Of a stretch of DNA of 64,000 nt, positions 44,980 through 56,891 are shown in pieces. Both the position numbers and the translations under genes were made by a program. Each line of letters opens with the position of its first letter. Within the stretch, counting starts at the first letter, position 1. A model generated the notes under the pieces. The model was not told the DNA's origin. It did no database searches and saw only the letters and a list, made by a program, of their open reading frames with translations. Source of the DNA: Bathymodiolus brooksi (lineage: Eukaryota > Mollusca > Bivalvia > Mytilida > Modiolidae); contig OY804588.1 of NCBI GenBank assembly GCA_963680875.1, positions 80,748,829-80,812,828 of the forward strand. Reading direction: 5' to 3'.

Positions 44980-47900
44980 GGAAAGGGGTAATCAAAGAAC
45001 ATATTGTGGAACACCTTGTTGTAACAAAGGGGTAATCAAAGAAGATATTGTGGAACACCTTGTTGTAACAAAGGGGTAATCAAAGAACATATTGTGGAAC
45101 ACCTTGTTGTAACAAAGGGGTAATCAAAGAAGATATTGTGGAACACCTTGTTGTAACAAAGCGGTAATCAAAGAAGATATTGTGGAACACTGTGTCATAG
45201 CAAAGTGGTAATCAGAGAACATATTGTGGAACAACTTGTCGTAACAAAGGGGTAATCAGAGAACATATTGTGGAACACCTTGTCGTAACAAAGGGGTAAT
45301 CAGAGAACATATTGTGGAACACCTTGTTATAGCAAAGGGGTAATCAAAGAAGATATTGTGGAACACCTTGTTGTAACAAAGGGGTAATCAAAGAAGATAT
45401 TGTGGAACACCTTGTTGTAACAAAGGGGTAATCAAAGAAGATATTGTGGAACACCGTGTCATAGCAAAGTGGTAATCAGAGAACATATTGTGGAACACCT
45501 TGTTATAGCAAAGGGGTAATCAGAGAACATATTGTGGAACACCTTGTCGTAACAAAGGGGTAATCAGAGAACATATTGTGGAACACCTTGTCGTAACAAA
45601 GGGGTAATCAGAGAACATATTGTGGAACACCTTGTCGTAACAAAGGGGTAATCAAAGAACATATTGCGGAACACCTTGTTGTAACAAAGGAGTAATCAGA
45701 GAACATATTGTGGAACACCTTGTTGTAACAAAGGGGTAATCAGAGAACATATTGTGGAACACCTTGTTGTAACAAAGGAGTAATCAGAGAACATATTGTG
45801 GAACACCTTGTTGTAACAAAGGGGTAATCAGAGAACATATTGTGGAACACCTTGTTGGAACAAAGGGGTAATCAGAGAACATATTGTGGAACACCTTGTC
45901 ATAACAAAGGGGTAATCAGAGAACATATTGTGGAACACCTTGTCGTAACAAAGAGGTAATCAGAGAACATATTGTGGAACACCTTGCTATAGCAAATGGG
46001 TAATCAGAGAACATATTGTGGAACACCTTGTCATAACAAAGGGGTAATCAGAGAACATATTGTGGAACACCTTGTTGTAACAAAGGGATAATCAGAGAAC
46101 ATATTGTAAAACACCTTGTCTTAGCAAAGGGGTAATCAGAGAACATATTGTGGAACACCTTGTTGTAACAAAGGGGTAATCAGAGAACATATTGTGGAAC
46201 ACCTTGTTGTAACAAAGGGGTAATCAGAGAACATATTGTGGAACACCATGTCATAACAAAAAGGTAATCAGAGAACATATTGTGGAACACCTTGTCATAA
46301 CAAAGGGGTAATCAGAGAACATATTGTGGAACACCTTGTCATAACAAAGGGGTAATCAGAGAACATATTGTGGAACACCTTGTTGTAACAAAGGGGTAAT
46401 CAGAGAACATATTGTGGAACACCTTGTTATAGCAAAGGGGTAATCAGAGAGCATATTGTGGAACACCTTGTCGTAACAAAGGGGTAATCAGAGAACATAT
46501 TGTGGAACACCTTGTTGTAACAAAGGGGTAATCAGAGAACATATTGTAAAACACCTTGTCTTAGCAAAGGGGTAATCAGAGAGCATATTGTGGAACACCT
46601 TGTTGTAACAAAGGGCAATCAGAGAACATATTGTGGAACACCTTGTCGTAACAAAGGGGTAATCAGAGAACATATTGTGGAACACCTTGTCATAACAAAG
46701 GGGTAATCAAAGAAGATATTGTGGAACACTGTGTCGTAGCAAAGTTGTAATCAGAGAACATATTGTGGAACACCTTGTCGTAACAAAGGGGTAATCAAAG
46801 AACATATTGTGGAACACCTTGTTGTAACACAGGGGTAATCAGAGAACATGTTGTGGAACACCTTTTCATAACAAAGGGGTAATCAGAGAACATAATGTGG
46901 AACACCTTGTCATAACAAAGGGGTAATCAGAGAACATATTGTGGAACACCTTGTCATAACAAAGGGTTAATCAGAGAACATATTGTGGAACACCTTGTCA
47001 TAACAAAGGGGTAATCAGAGAACATATTGTGGAACACCTTGTCATAACAAAGGGGTAATCAGAGAGCATATTGTGGAACACCTTGTTGTAACAAAGGGGT
47101 AATCAGAGAACATATTGTAAAACACCTTGTCTTAGCAAAGGGGTAATCAGAGAGCATATTGTGGAACACCTTGTAACAAAGGAGTAATCAGAGAACATAT
47201 TGTGGAACACCTTGTTGTAACAAAGGAGTAATCAGAGAACATATTGTGGAACACCTTGTTGTAACAAAGGGGTAATCAGAGAACATATTGTGGAACACCT
47301 TGTCATAACAAAGGGGTAATCAGAGAACATATTGTGGAACACCTTGTTGTAACAAAGGAGTAATCAGAGAACATATTGTGGAACACCTTGTTGTAACAAA
47401 GGGGTAATCAGAGAACATATTGTGGAACACCTTGTCATAACAAAGGGGTAATCAGAGAACATATTGTGGAACACCTTGTCATAACAAAGGGGTAATCAGA
47501 GAACATATTGTGGAACACCTTGTCATAGCAAAGGGGTAATCAAAGAAGATATTGTGGAACACATTGTCATAACAAAGGGGTAATCAGAGAACATATTGTG
47601 GAACACCTTGTCGTAACAAAGGGGTAATCAAAGAACATATTGTGGAACACCTTGTTGTAACAAAGGAGTAATCAGAGAACATATTGTGGAACACCTTGTT
47701 GTAACAAAGGGGTAATCAGAGAACATATTGTGGAACACCTTGTTGTAACAAAGGAGTAATCAGAGAACATATTGTGGAACACCTTGTTGTAACAAAGGGG
47801 TAATCAGAGAACATATTGTGGAACACCTTGTCATAACAAAGGGGTAATCAGAGAACATATTGTGGAACACCTTGTCATAACAAAGGGGTAATCAGAGAAC

Positions 47901-48940
47901 ATATTGTGGAACACCTTGTCGTAACAAAGGGGTAATCAGAGAACATATTGTGGAACACCTTGTTATAGCAAAGGGGTAATCAGAGAACATATTGTGGAAC
48001 ACCTTGTCGTAACAAAGGGGTAATCAGAGAACATATTGTGGAACACCTTGTTGTAACACAGGGGTAATCAGAGAACATATTGTAAAACACCTTGTCTTAG
48101 CAAAGGGGTAATCAGAGAGCATATTGTGGAACATCTTGTTGTAATAAAGGGTAATCAGAGAACATATTGTGGAACACCTTGTCATAACAAAGGGGTAATC
48201 AGAGAACATATTGTGGAACACCTTGTCATAACAAAGTGGTAATCAGAGAACATATTGTGGAACACCTTGTCATAACAAAGGGGTAATCAAAGAAGATATT
48301 GTGGAACACCGTGTCGTAGCAAAGTGGTAATCAGAGAACATATTGTGGAACACCTTGTCATAACAAAGGGGTACTCAGAGAACATATTGTGGAACACCTT
48401 GTTGTAACACAGGGGTAATCAGAGAACATGTTGTGGAACACCTTGTCATAACAAAGGGGTAATCAGAGAACATAATGTGGAACACCTTGTCATAACAAAG
48501 GGGTAATCAGAGAACATATTGTGGAACACCTTGTCATAACAAAGGGGTAATCAGAGAACATATTGTGGAACACCTTGTTATAACAAAGGGGTAATCAGAG
48601 AACATATTGTGGAACACCTTGTCATAACAAAGGGGTAATCAGAGAACATATTGTGGAACACCTTGTTATAACAAAGGGGTAATCAAAGAAGATATTGTGG
48701 AACACTGTGTCGTAGCAAAGTGGTAATCAGAGAACATATTGTGGAACACCTTGTCGTAACAAAGGGGTAATCAGAGAACATATTGTGGAACACCTTGTTG
48801 TAACACAGGGGTAATCAGATAACATATTGTGGAACACCTTGTCGTAACAATGGGGTAATCAGAGAACATATTGTGGAACACCTTGTTGTAACACAGGGGT
48901 AATCAGAGAACATGTTGTGGAACACCTTGTCATAACAGAA
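44980..48940. repeat. 44-bp intronic minisatellite, ~90 copies
   Basis: The unit is GAACATATTGTGGAACACCT, TGT(C/T)(G/A)TAACAAAGGGGTAAT, CAGA. Variants (GAAGATATTG, ACCGTGTCGTAGCAAAGTGG, TGTAAAACACCTTGTCTTAG) recur in blocks, showing higher-order duplication; one block at about 46488-46685 recurs at 48024-48221, 1536 bp away. The left edge reads GAGTTTGAAGAAAGGAAAGG, GGTAATCAAAG, like the family D core. It fills most of the 5-kb intron between coding exons at 44525 and 49579. Confidence 0.97.
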
Positions 48941-49204
48941 ATTTAATCGCATATCAAGTCAAGAAATTTGATCTAGAAGAAATCAAATCAATTGACAATA
49001 GAAATTAGTAAAAAAAAAATAATGTAAAATAAAGGTATCCATTTACAAGTTCTGAACAACACCATACACAAACTCCAACTTAGTTGATGGTGGACATTTC
49101 CCTCTATCACAGACAATACTTGACAATGAGTAACATAGCAGGATCTTACCACATTTATGACTGATCAGCGTGTTTGTAAAAAGAGTATCATGATGGATGC
49201 TACT

Positions 49205-49350
49205 AGTAGAGCAGGAACTGTTTACCCTTCCTGAGCACTGTTTTCTATTTAGTGTTTTGTATCAATGTTTGTCCTTGTCCTTTTTCTTTTGGCCACTGCA
49301 TTGTCTGTCCTTCTTCACATTACTCCTTTGGTATCTTCAAACATTTCTTA
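49205..49350 (-). mobile_element. Dispersed element, family D fragment (reverse)
   Basis: GCAGGAACTGTTTACCCTTC, GCCACTGCATTGTCTGTCC and ACATTACTCCTTTGGTATCT, TCAAACAT follow the reversed family order. It lies in the last intron, 270 bp from the 44-bp array. The 65-codon plus frame at 49252 is not a gene. Confidence 0.75.
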
Positions 49351-49578
49351 CGGAATAAGAAACAGTCAGTGCTAACCAATCATAGGAACCTGGGTCCACC
49401 TCAGTTTGTTAGTGGGATCTGTGTTGGTCATCTTTATAATTTTCTGTGATGTGTGCTTTGTTTGTCTTTGCTTTGAGTCTTACTTTCTTTGAGCCCAATG
49501 CTGTTTGTGTCACTGGATTGTCCATTCTGTATTTCCCCTTATGTAAATCTCTAATGTTTATTAATTAATGTTACATAC

Positions 49579-49831
49579 CTGTTGGTTCAGGAGATAGTCT
49601 TGGAGAATTAGTTGGAGCCCTTATATTTTGAGTCGGTGATGAAGTGTTGTTTCTTGTCTGACTCTCCAGCCCTCTCGACATAGTCTGTGATCTCTGTGTG
49701 TTGTCTCTGATAAAGGTTCCTGTGGGGGTCTGGTGAGTGGCTGGTGTGGTTGCAGGGGCATGGGGAACCTTTGTAGACAGAGTGGGTGACACCGTATGCA
49801 AAGGAGCATGGTCACGTCCAGATTTTGATGA
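49579..49831 (-). CDS. Unrecognised disordered protein, internal exon
   Basis: 253 nt, with a TTTTTTTTCAG acceptor and a CAG|GTATGT donor. It starts in phase 0 and ends in phase 1, so it joins 59665-59816 and 43228-44525 without a frame break. It encodes 84 residues, SSKSGRDHAPLHTVSPTLST through PTNSPRLSPEPT, then a Gly split across the intron. It is Ser/Thr/Pro-rich with several Pro-directed phosphorylation-like sites (SP, TP) and no known domain. Confidence 0.8.
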
Positions 49832-49834
49832 CTG

Positions 49835-50695
49835 AAAAAAAAATAGTTGCAAATTATAATCAGACATTAGAAAATATTGACAGAAACTATTTAATAAAAG
49901 AAAAAAAATACTGTATAAAAACAAAATTTCAAATTATGACTGATAATGTTAAAATATGAATACAGTTTATTATTGTTATCTCAAAATTGAAGGGAGAAAA
50001 AGTGAGTACTCAAGTAAACTGAGATAACCCTATTTTTTGTTTTGCTATAAATATATATATACTAATTGACTAGTTTTGCAAGAATAGATTTCTCAGATCA
50101 TTATCACATGAAAGGTAAAGCTTGAGATGCGAGATGTAACGAGAAGTCCATTTCTACCAAAACGTATCAACGATAGTATTTTAATCCAGGATTTGTCAAT
50201 TTAATGTCATGTTAGAAAGCAACGATAAAATGTTAACATCACGTTTGTCGCTTGATAACTGATATCACTTGTAAAGATCAAAGAGAAAATTTACAAATTA
50301 TTCCTAATACAAAAGTAGGTCCCAAGGAGGTTCAGTTCTAACTGGTTTCAATGCTTAAAATTATCAAAGGAATGTCAAAAACAAATATTTTTCTTAAAAA
50401 TTTTAAATATAAAATTTTATTAGGCAATACAATTATCGGACATACAGTATATTAGGTAAACAAAAAAAAATACAGATACAATATTTGGTGTTCATCACTC
50501 TCTGAAACAGTAAATTGTTTGTATTGATTGAACCGTACCATTACATTTACATTAGAATGATGAGACAACTATTGTCCTTATTAACACATTTTAATTATTA
50601 ATACTGCATTGTATCAGAACAGATGTCTGCCATTTTTAATGACTTAGTGATTTACAATTACAATGTATGTAACAAATATTGAAATATAAATGTAG
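49835..50695. other. Intron, AT-rich, nothing else seen
   Basis: Part of the intron between exons at 49831 and 59665. No elements recognised. Confidence 0.5.
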
Positions 50696-50699
50696 ATTA

Positions 50700-50945
50700 T
50701 CTAATCTAAGGCACCAATTTTTCAACAATATTTCAGTTATATCGTGGCAGTCAGTTTTATTGGTGGAGGAAATGAGAGTACATGTACCTGGAGAAAACCA
50801 CCGATCTGTCGCAAGCCACTGACAAATTTTATCACATAATGTTGCATGGAGTTCACCTTGTGATGAGTGGGATTCGAACACACAACGTTAGTGGTGATAG
50901 GCACTGATTGAATAGGTAGTTGTAAATCCAACTACCATATGATCA
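50700..50945 (-). mobile_element. SINE, family A
   Basis: Complete reversed copy: tail (AACAATATTTCAGTTATATC), central block (GTACCTGGAGAAAACCACCG), B-box (GGGATTCGAACACACAACG) and head (GTAGTTGTAAATCCAACTAC). Same orientation as the host gene, in its intron. Confidence 0.88.
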
Positions 50946-50949
50946 CGAT

Positions 50950-51860
50950 CATGACAGCTCCATCCCATTTTATGATAAACCCACACATTCAAATTTGTCA
51001 ACTTCTATAAATCTTTTAACTATGAAGTGGCCATGGAGAATTGAGATTTATTGGTTGGAGTTCTGGGTAAATTTTTTTTGTGAATTGTTTACCCCAATAG
51101 TGAAAATAAAATAACTACTATATCACCTTGTTACCATAGAAACTAGTATGTAATAAATAGATAATATAAATGAAAAATCCATCCCCATGTTTAGTAATTA
51201 CATGTTTCAAGGCCTACACTCCATTAATAAAACATCTAAATAAAATTCCCATTTAAATAAGTAATGTCTTATCGTAGACAGATTTTTAACAGAGAGTTGT
51301 TTAACATGAAACTTTCACAGATAATAACATCTTCCCTTGAGATTGTCAGAACACGAAGAAGATATTAATGTCGCTTTTCTCTTCTTAATACAAGAAACAA
51401 CTGTCTTATAAAATTCTATCTTTTATGAAAACTTACAGATATAAGTAAATGTATTTGTCCTAGACAGATCGTGTCAGACAAAAAGCTTTCAAAATGTTCA
51501 ATAGTTACAATCAATTATATAGTATACAAAATTCAGAAATCTAGTAAAACCTACATTTAATACAAATAATGGAAAAAAAAATAAAAGTATGTATTATTGA
51601 AGCCATCTATTAAATTGTACTGATATTTGGTTCTCTGTTTTCTTAACCAAATTATTTAAAATCCTGCCTACCATTATATTTTGTTAAATTTTCCACATAA
51701 AAGGCATAAATTCTTTTAACATTGTGCATGTAAATTATATTAGATTATGCTTCATTTTATCAGAAAAACCCCACAAAAATACCATTTTTTGAAAGTTTAA
51801 GGGAAGTAAATTACATTAGATATAAGGATGGTCTGACATTGATGCATACATTGAGGAGAT
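50950..51860. other. Intron, AT-rich, nothing else seen
   Basis: No supported features. Confidence 0.5.
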
Positions 51861-51864
51861 TATA

Positions 51865-52072
51865 GGTATTTAACATCACTTTCAACAATATTTCAGTTAT
51901 ATTTTTTCAATATGGCGACAGTTATCTTTATTGGTGGGGGAAAAGGGAGTACAATCGGCATCGACAGCCACAAGTCACTGACAAACATTACTGAGAACAA
52001 CACACCATGTGCTGGAATCAAACTCACAACGTTAATTACTTAAGTAGAGGTAAATCCAACTATCATATGATC
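51865..52072 (-). mobile_element. SINE, family A, diverged
   Basis: ATCACTTTCAACAATATTTC, GTTATCTTTATTGGTGGGGG and GCTGGAATCAAACTCACAAC, in the same order as 50700-50945. Confidence 0.75.
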
Positions 52073-52147
52073 ATGGTTACAAAGACCCTTGCATAAATTA
52101 ACAACTGGAGAAAGGTTGCAAAATACATGTAATGAAAAACATCAGTA

Positions 52148-52275
52148 AGTTATCTCCCTTTTCCCAGTCATGAAAAGAAATTACCTCCCTTATCTAATTC
52201 TATCAAGGGAGGTAACTTGTTGAAAGGAAGTTTGTTTATTACTTCCCTTTTCTCACCCTATAAAGAGAGGTAAAT
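52148..52275. repeat. Clustered TTACCTCCCTT/AAGGGAGGTAA words
   Basis: TTATCTCCCTTTT, ATTACCTCCCTTAT and AAGGGAGGTAACTTG form short inverted repeats, with further TTACTTCCC and GAGAGGTAAA variants. Confidence 0.6.
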
Positions 52276-52279
52276 TTTT

Positions 52280-53085
52280 ACATTTTGTTGTTGTTTTGTG
52301 CATGATGAATTGCTGAAAATGACCAAATGTTTTTTTTTTATATGTTCAGTTAACAACTGTAGAATCAAATATGTAAATAAAATATCCTGAACCATTAAAA
52401 GAAATCTAACAATAAAATATCTATACTTCTGTCCACATAAATAAAAATCTATCTGATTTCTAATTTCTATCATAACATTTAGCCCAAGCTTTTTCTTGTA
52501 CCATATTTTAGCCAAAATGGAGAGCTTCATAGTCAGAACTCAAACTTCTGATGGTAATAAAAAATCACTACTGTATTTTATCATAAAAGACACATTGATA
52601 AAATGTCATACTCTCAGCATTGACACTTTCAGGATGATACATTCTTCTAAATAATATTGAACACCAATTTATTAAAGTTTGAGGACCTTTTTGAGAAAAA
52701 CTGAATTGATCCTTTTATTTTTTTGGAATTTGGGACATAGGGAATTCACATTTTTATGGAAATTAGATGGACTTTCAGTAAGGTTGGATCTCAAAGGAAA
52801 CTTAGGCATTGTGAAAATTCACAGTTTTTTTTTAAATAATTTATGGGAAATTATATTGATTTTGAGTAAGGCAAGATAATAAATCTAAATATAATTCTAG
52901 AAATTGGGAATACCTTTCTTTACCTTATGGGTAATTAATTACATGGGTTTTGGTTAAAATGGGATAAGAAATCCAAATCTAAGGAAATGGGAAATTAATA
53001 ATTCTGGAAATCAGGATCAAACCCTGTCTGCTTTTCTTGGTCGTCTATTCATAACCATTTATTTATATTGCTTTATTTTAATTTT
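52280..53085. other. Intron, AT-rich, weak internal repeats
   Basis: Loose repetition of TTGGGA and GGGAATT words at 52670-53010. No coding exon found. Confidence 0.4.
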
Positions 53086-53089
53086 TTTT

Positions 53090-53370
53090 CCATAAAATGA
53101 ACCATTCATAAAATAGACCAATCATAATATGGGGGCCATTTATTATATTTTTAAGTCATAATATGGACCATACATAATATGGACCATACATAATATGGAC
53201 TGTTCATAATATGGACCATTAATAGCATGGCCAGTTCCATTATATGGGGACCATTCATAATATGAGGGCCATTTATTATATTGTTAATGTCTTAATATGG
53301 ACCATACATATATAATATGGACAATTCATAATAACGGGACCATTCATTAAATGGATAATTAGAAAGTTAT
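53090..53370. repeat. Degenerate ~16-bp tandem repeat
   Basis: Many variants of CATAATATGGACCATT, interspersed with GGGGACCATT and GGGGGCCATTTATTATAT forms. Confidence 0.85.
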
Positions 53371-53374
53371 CTTT

Positions 53375-54040
53375 TTTGTACTTATACACATACAATATAT
53401 AACTGAGTTTGAATTCTGACTATTGTGTTTTTTTTTCACTTACAATACAATGAGGCCATAAGTCAACAACAATACATGTGTTCTGTAACAGCTGTAAACA
53501 AGACATCAATAAAACTATTGTATACCTTCTCAATTATGTTTCCATTTTTTGTTTTGCTTTGGCTTATTAATTATGACCCAACCATTTAACATGGACAATA
53601 ACAAGGGAAATGTTATCTGTTAAAAATTGAGCTGTTTAATAGTCTGTTAAAACAACAGCTTCCATTATTTTATCAAGTGTACACCAAACTATCTGGAAAT
53701 TCTAGGTTTGAGTAAAAAAAAACTGTTTTCACATTTGAATATACAAATGTATGTTAAAGCAGCATAAAAGGGGACATAACTCACTTACAATTATCTCCCC
53801 CTTATATTTGAGCTTAAACATAAAATTGTGTTTGAAATATATTTTTCTAGTTCAAAGTATGTTGTATTAATGATCATACACAATTTATTCAAAGAAAAAC
53901 TGTTACATTGAAAAGCAATTGATTATAGATTTTAAAATGATTCCATGCAATAAACACACCATTCAATCTATGGAAAAAAACACCAAAAAACAAACAAATA
54001 ATATTTGATTAAAATGAGATTTATGCTCCATTCAATATAA
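53375..54040. other. Intron, AT-rich, nothing else seen
   Basis: No supported features. Confidence 0.5.
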
Positions 54041-54044
54041 AACT

Positions 54045-56086
54045 AGAGGCTCAGCCCACTGAGCCTGTATCGCTAACCTGACAATATAATGATACTGAAG
54101 CAAATGTCAAAGGGAGATAATCATTACCTTAAAAAACAGCAGCCATCTTGAATGGAGGGTGGGGCTGTTGGACACACCCAGGGACCATCTATGCCAGGTT
54201 TGGACCTTACATAGATGCTTCCTGCCAAGTTTGGCTCCATTTGGCCAAGCTGTTTCAGAGAAGAATTTTTTAACATTAGCCAATCAGAAAAAAGAATTAA
54301 TCTTGGTGGCCATGTTTGTTGGCCGAATGGAACCAAATGAAGAAGCTTTATAGAGGATCTTACATAGATGTTTCCTGTCACGTTTAGCTCCATTTTGCCA
54401 AGCAGTTTCAGGAGGAGAAGATTTTTTTAAACAGTAGCCAATCAGAAACAAGAATTGCCCTTGGTGGCCATATTTGTTGGTGGAATGGAACGAAATGGAA
54501 AATTACATAGATGCTTACTGCCAAGTTTGGTTCCATTTGGCCAAGTTGTTTCAGAGGAGAAGATTAAAATATGAAAAAGTTAACGGACGACGATGGACGC
54601 CAAGTGATGGCAATACCTCACCTGGCCCTCAATAACTCCTAGACGGGTAATCAGATTTACTTCCAAATTGCAGGGCATGTAGATCTTGACAAGCTGAACA
54701 TGTTTTCAGTTTACACTTAACATCTATCTCTTATAGTTTTTTAAATAAAGGATGAAAAGTATTAACATTTTTAAAATTGGATGAAAAAAGGACAATAACT
54801 TCAAGATGGGTAATCAGATTTACTTTAAAATTGCAGGCTAGGTAAATCTTGACATGCTGCACATGTTTGCTGTTTAAACTTAACATCTATCTCTTATAGT
54901 TCTTGAAATAAAAAACGAAAAGTATTAAAATTTTGAAAATTTGATGAAAAAGGGCAATAACTCCAAGATAGGTATTCAGATTTTCTTCAAAATTTCAGGA
55001 TAGTTAGATCTTGCTGTGCTGATCATTTTTACCCCGTCAGATTTCTGATATTATTAATGGTTTTTGAGTTATTACCAAAAACGTGCAATTTTACCATATG
55101 TTCTATTCTTAGTAACAGCAGCCATGTTTGTTGGCCGAATGGAACCAAATGAAGAAGTTTTATAGAGGATCTTACATAGATGCTTCCTGCCAAGTTTGGC
55201 TCCATTTGGCCAAGCAGTTTCAAAGGAGAAGATTTTTTTAACATTAGCCAATCAGAAACAAGAATTGCCCTTGGTGGCCATATTTGTTGGCGGAATGGGA
55301 CGAAATGAAGAAACTTTATAGAGGACCTTATATAGATGCTTTCTGTCAAGCTTGGTTCCATTTGGCCCAGTTGTTTCAGAGGAGAAGATTAAACAAGATG
55401 AACTGTGAGCTAATGCTCACTTATGATACCCCCGCTCTTCGGCAAACAGGAAGTAGAAATCTGACGAGTCAAAAAACGCTTCCCACGATATGGGGTACCT
55501 ATATGAAGCTTGCGACCATATATCAGATTTCTGCCATCAATAGTTGCTGAGAAAAATGGGCATATACAAAATGTATGTTCAATGTGTATAAAAATCAACT
55601 AAGTCGGCAAACAGGAAGTAGAAATCTGACGGGTCCAAAAATGCTTCCCACAATATGGCATATCTATATGAAGCTTGTGACCAAATATCAGATTCCTGTC
55701 ATCAATAGTTGCTTAGAAAAATGTGACGAAAAATGTTCATATACAAATTTATGTTAAATGTGTATAAAAATCAACAAAGTCAGCAAACAGGAAGTAGGAA
55801 TCTGATGGGTCCAAAAATGCTTCCCAGGATATGGGGTACCTATATGAAGCTTGTGACCAAATATCAGATTTCTGCCATCAATAGTTGCTGAGAAAAATGT
55901 GACGAAAAATATCTTGGACGGATGGAAGGACGGACAGACGGACAGAGGTAAAACAGTATACCCCCCTCCCCCTTCGGGGAGCGAGGGTATAATAAATATG
56001 AAAAAGTTAACGGACGGACGATGGATGCCAAGTGATGGCAATACCTCACATGACCCTTTGGGTCAGGTGAGCTAAAAAACTGAAAA
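54045..56086 (+). mobile_element. Tandem-core repeat element with a nested element
   Basis: Left end ACTAGAGGCTCAGCCCACTG, AGCCTGTATCGCTAACC (a hairpin); right end GACCCTTTGGGTCAGGTGAG, CTAAAAA. Inside are ~160-bp units (GGCCGAATGGAACCAAATGA, TTTTGCCAAGCAGTTTCAG, GCCAATCAGAAACAAGAATT) and at 54620-55020 a second ~175-bp repeat (AATAACTCC, GTAATCAGATTTACTT, TCTTATAGTT). It is the same family as 7527-12405, in opposite orientation. The minus frames of 89-110 codons over it are not genes. Confidence 0.75.
55417..55993. mobile_element. Nested ~175-bp tandem-core element (GATACCCCC ends)
   Basis: Starts ACTTATGATACCCCCGCTC and ends GGGGAGCGAGGGTATAATAA, an inverted-repeat pair. Three ~175-bp units with GCAAACAGGAAGTAGAAATC, CTTCCCA(C/G)(G/A)ATATGG and CCATCAATAGTTGCTGAG lie between, then a (GGAC/GGAT)n block. 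The left frame of the host element resumes at 55994. Confidence 0.75.
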
Positions 56087-56174
56087 TTGATTTAAAGTTG
56101 ATATATTCTTTCCATTGTATTACTTTACAACTATGAGACAAAGCATGCAACATTTGTGAACCAACAATAAAAAC

Positions 56175-56325
56175 GTAGATATACAATTTAGTGCGCACAA
56201 CACGTTTCTGGATTAACCTTCATCAGGTACGCTCAAAATTAAAATATTGGAAAGTCAAATAATTTAAAATTTTTGGGAGCAATAAAACCAAAGACAAAGG
56301 GCCTAAACAGGATCGCCAAAATCGG
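56175..56325 (-). mobile_element. Dispersed element, family F end (reverse)
   Basis: AACGTAGATATACAATTTAG, GCGCACAACACGTTTCTGG, CCTTCATCAGGTACGCTC and CAAAGACAAAGGGCC, in reverse order. Confidence 0.75.
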
Positions 56326-56504
56326 CTAAGGTTAAAGGTCACCTATGCCTGAGGGAGAACCTTAGTTTTAATAATAATTGCATTATTTAGGAACTGTAAA
56401 TTTCAATATTGTCTTTAAGATCAATAATATTGTCTTCAATTTTCTACTTCATCATTTCAAGTTGTTCTTGATATTTCGTACACAGGATCACTAGATTCAA
56501 TGGT

Positions 56505-56820
56505 AAGTGATTGAATGTTGTTTTACGCCAAATGACAATTTTTCAGGTATATCCTGGCATGAACAAGTTACAATTTAATGAGATGATGATGGTGATACAA
56601 TGATGATGATGATGCCCTCTTTGTACTAAATCAACACGCTTAGTTGGATTTACATAGTACCCTCTGAAACAACAGACATCTAGATCCCGAGCTAACAAGT
56701 CTTTACTTTGGCTTCTTAATCTTGCATGCTTAGCGGAAAAGTAGCAAATACCAATTATATAGTCTTTGGTTTGATCTGACCAGGGCTCCAACCCACAGTC
56801 TACCGTCCTCTATACCAGCC
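56505..56820 (-). mobile_element. SINE, family B
   Basis: Reversed tail (TTGTTTTACGCCAAATGACA), GATGATGATG body, GTAGCAAATACCAATTATAT and head (GGGCTCCAACCCACAGTCTA). Same orientation as the host gene, in its intron. Confidence 0.82.
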
Positions 56821-56891
56821 TACACTTTATATAATATGTATTAAACTTACATTTCTATCAAATTATTACACTATTAATCATTATATATATA

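Noticed and set aside
46488..48221. 65-codon minus frames with MFHNMFSDYPF
   Set aside because: Translation of the 44-bp intronic minisatellite.
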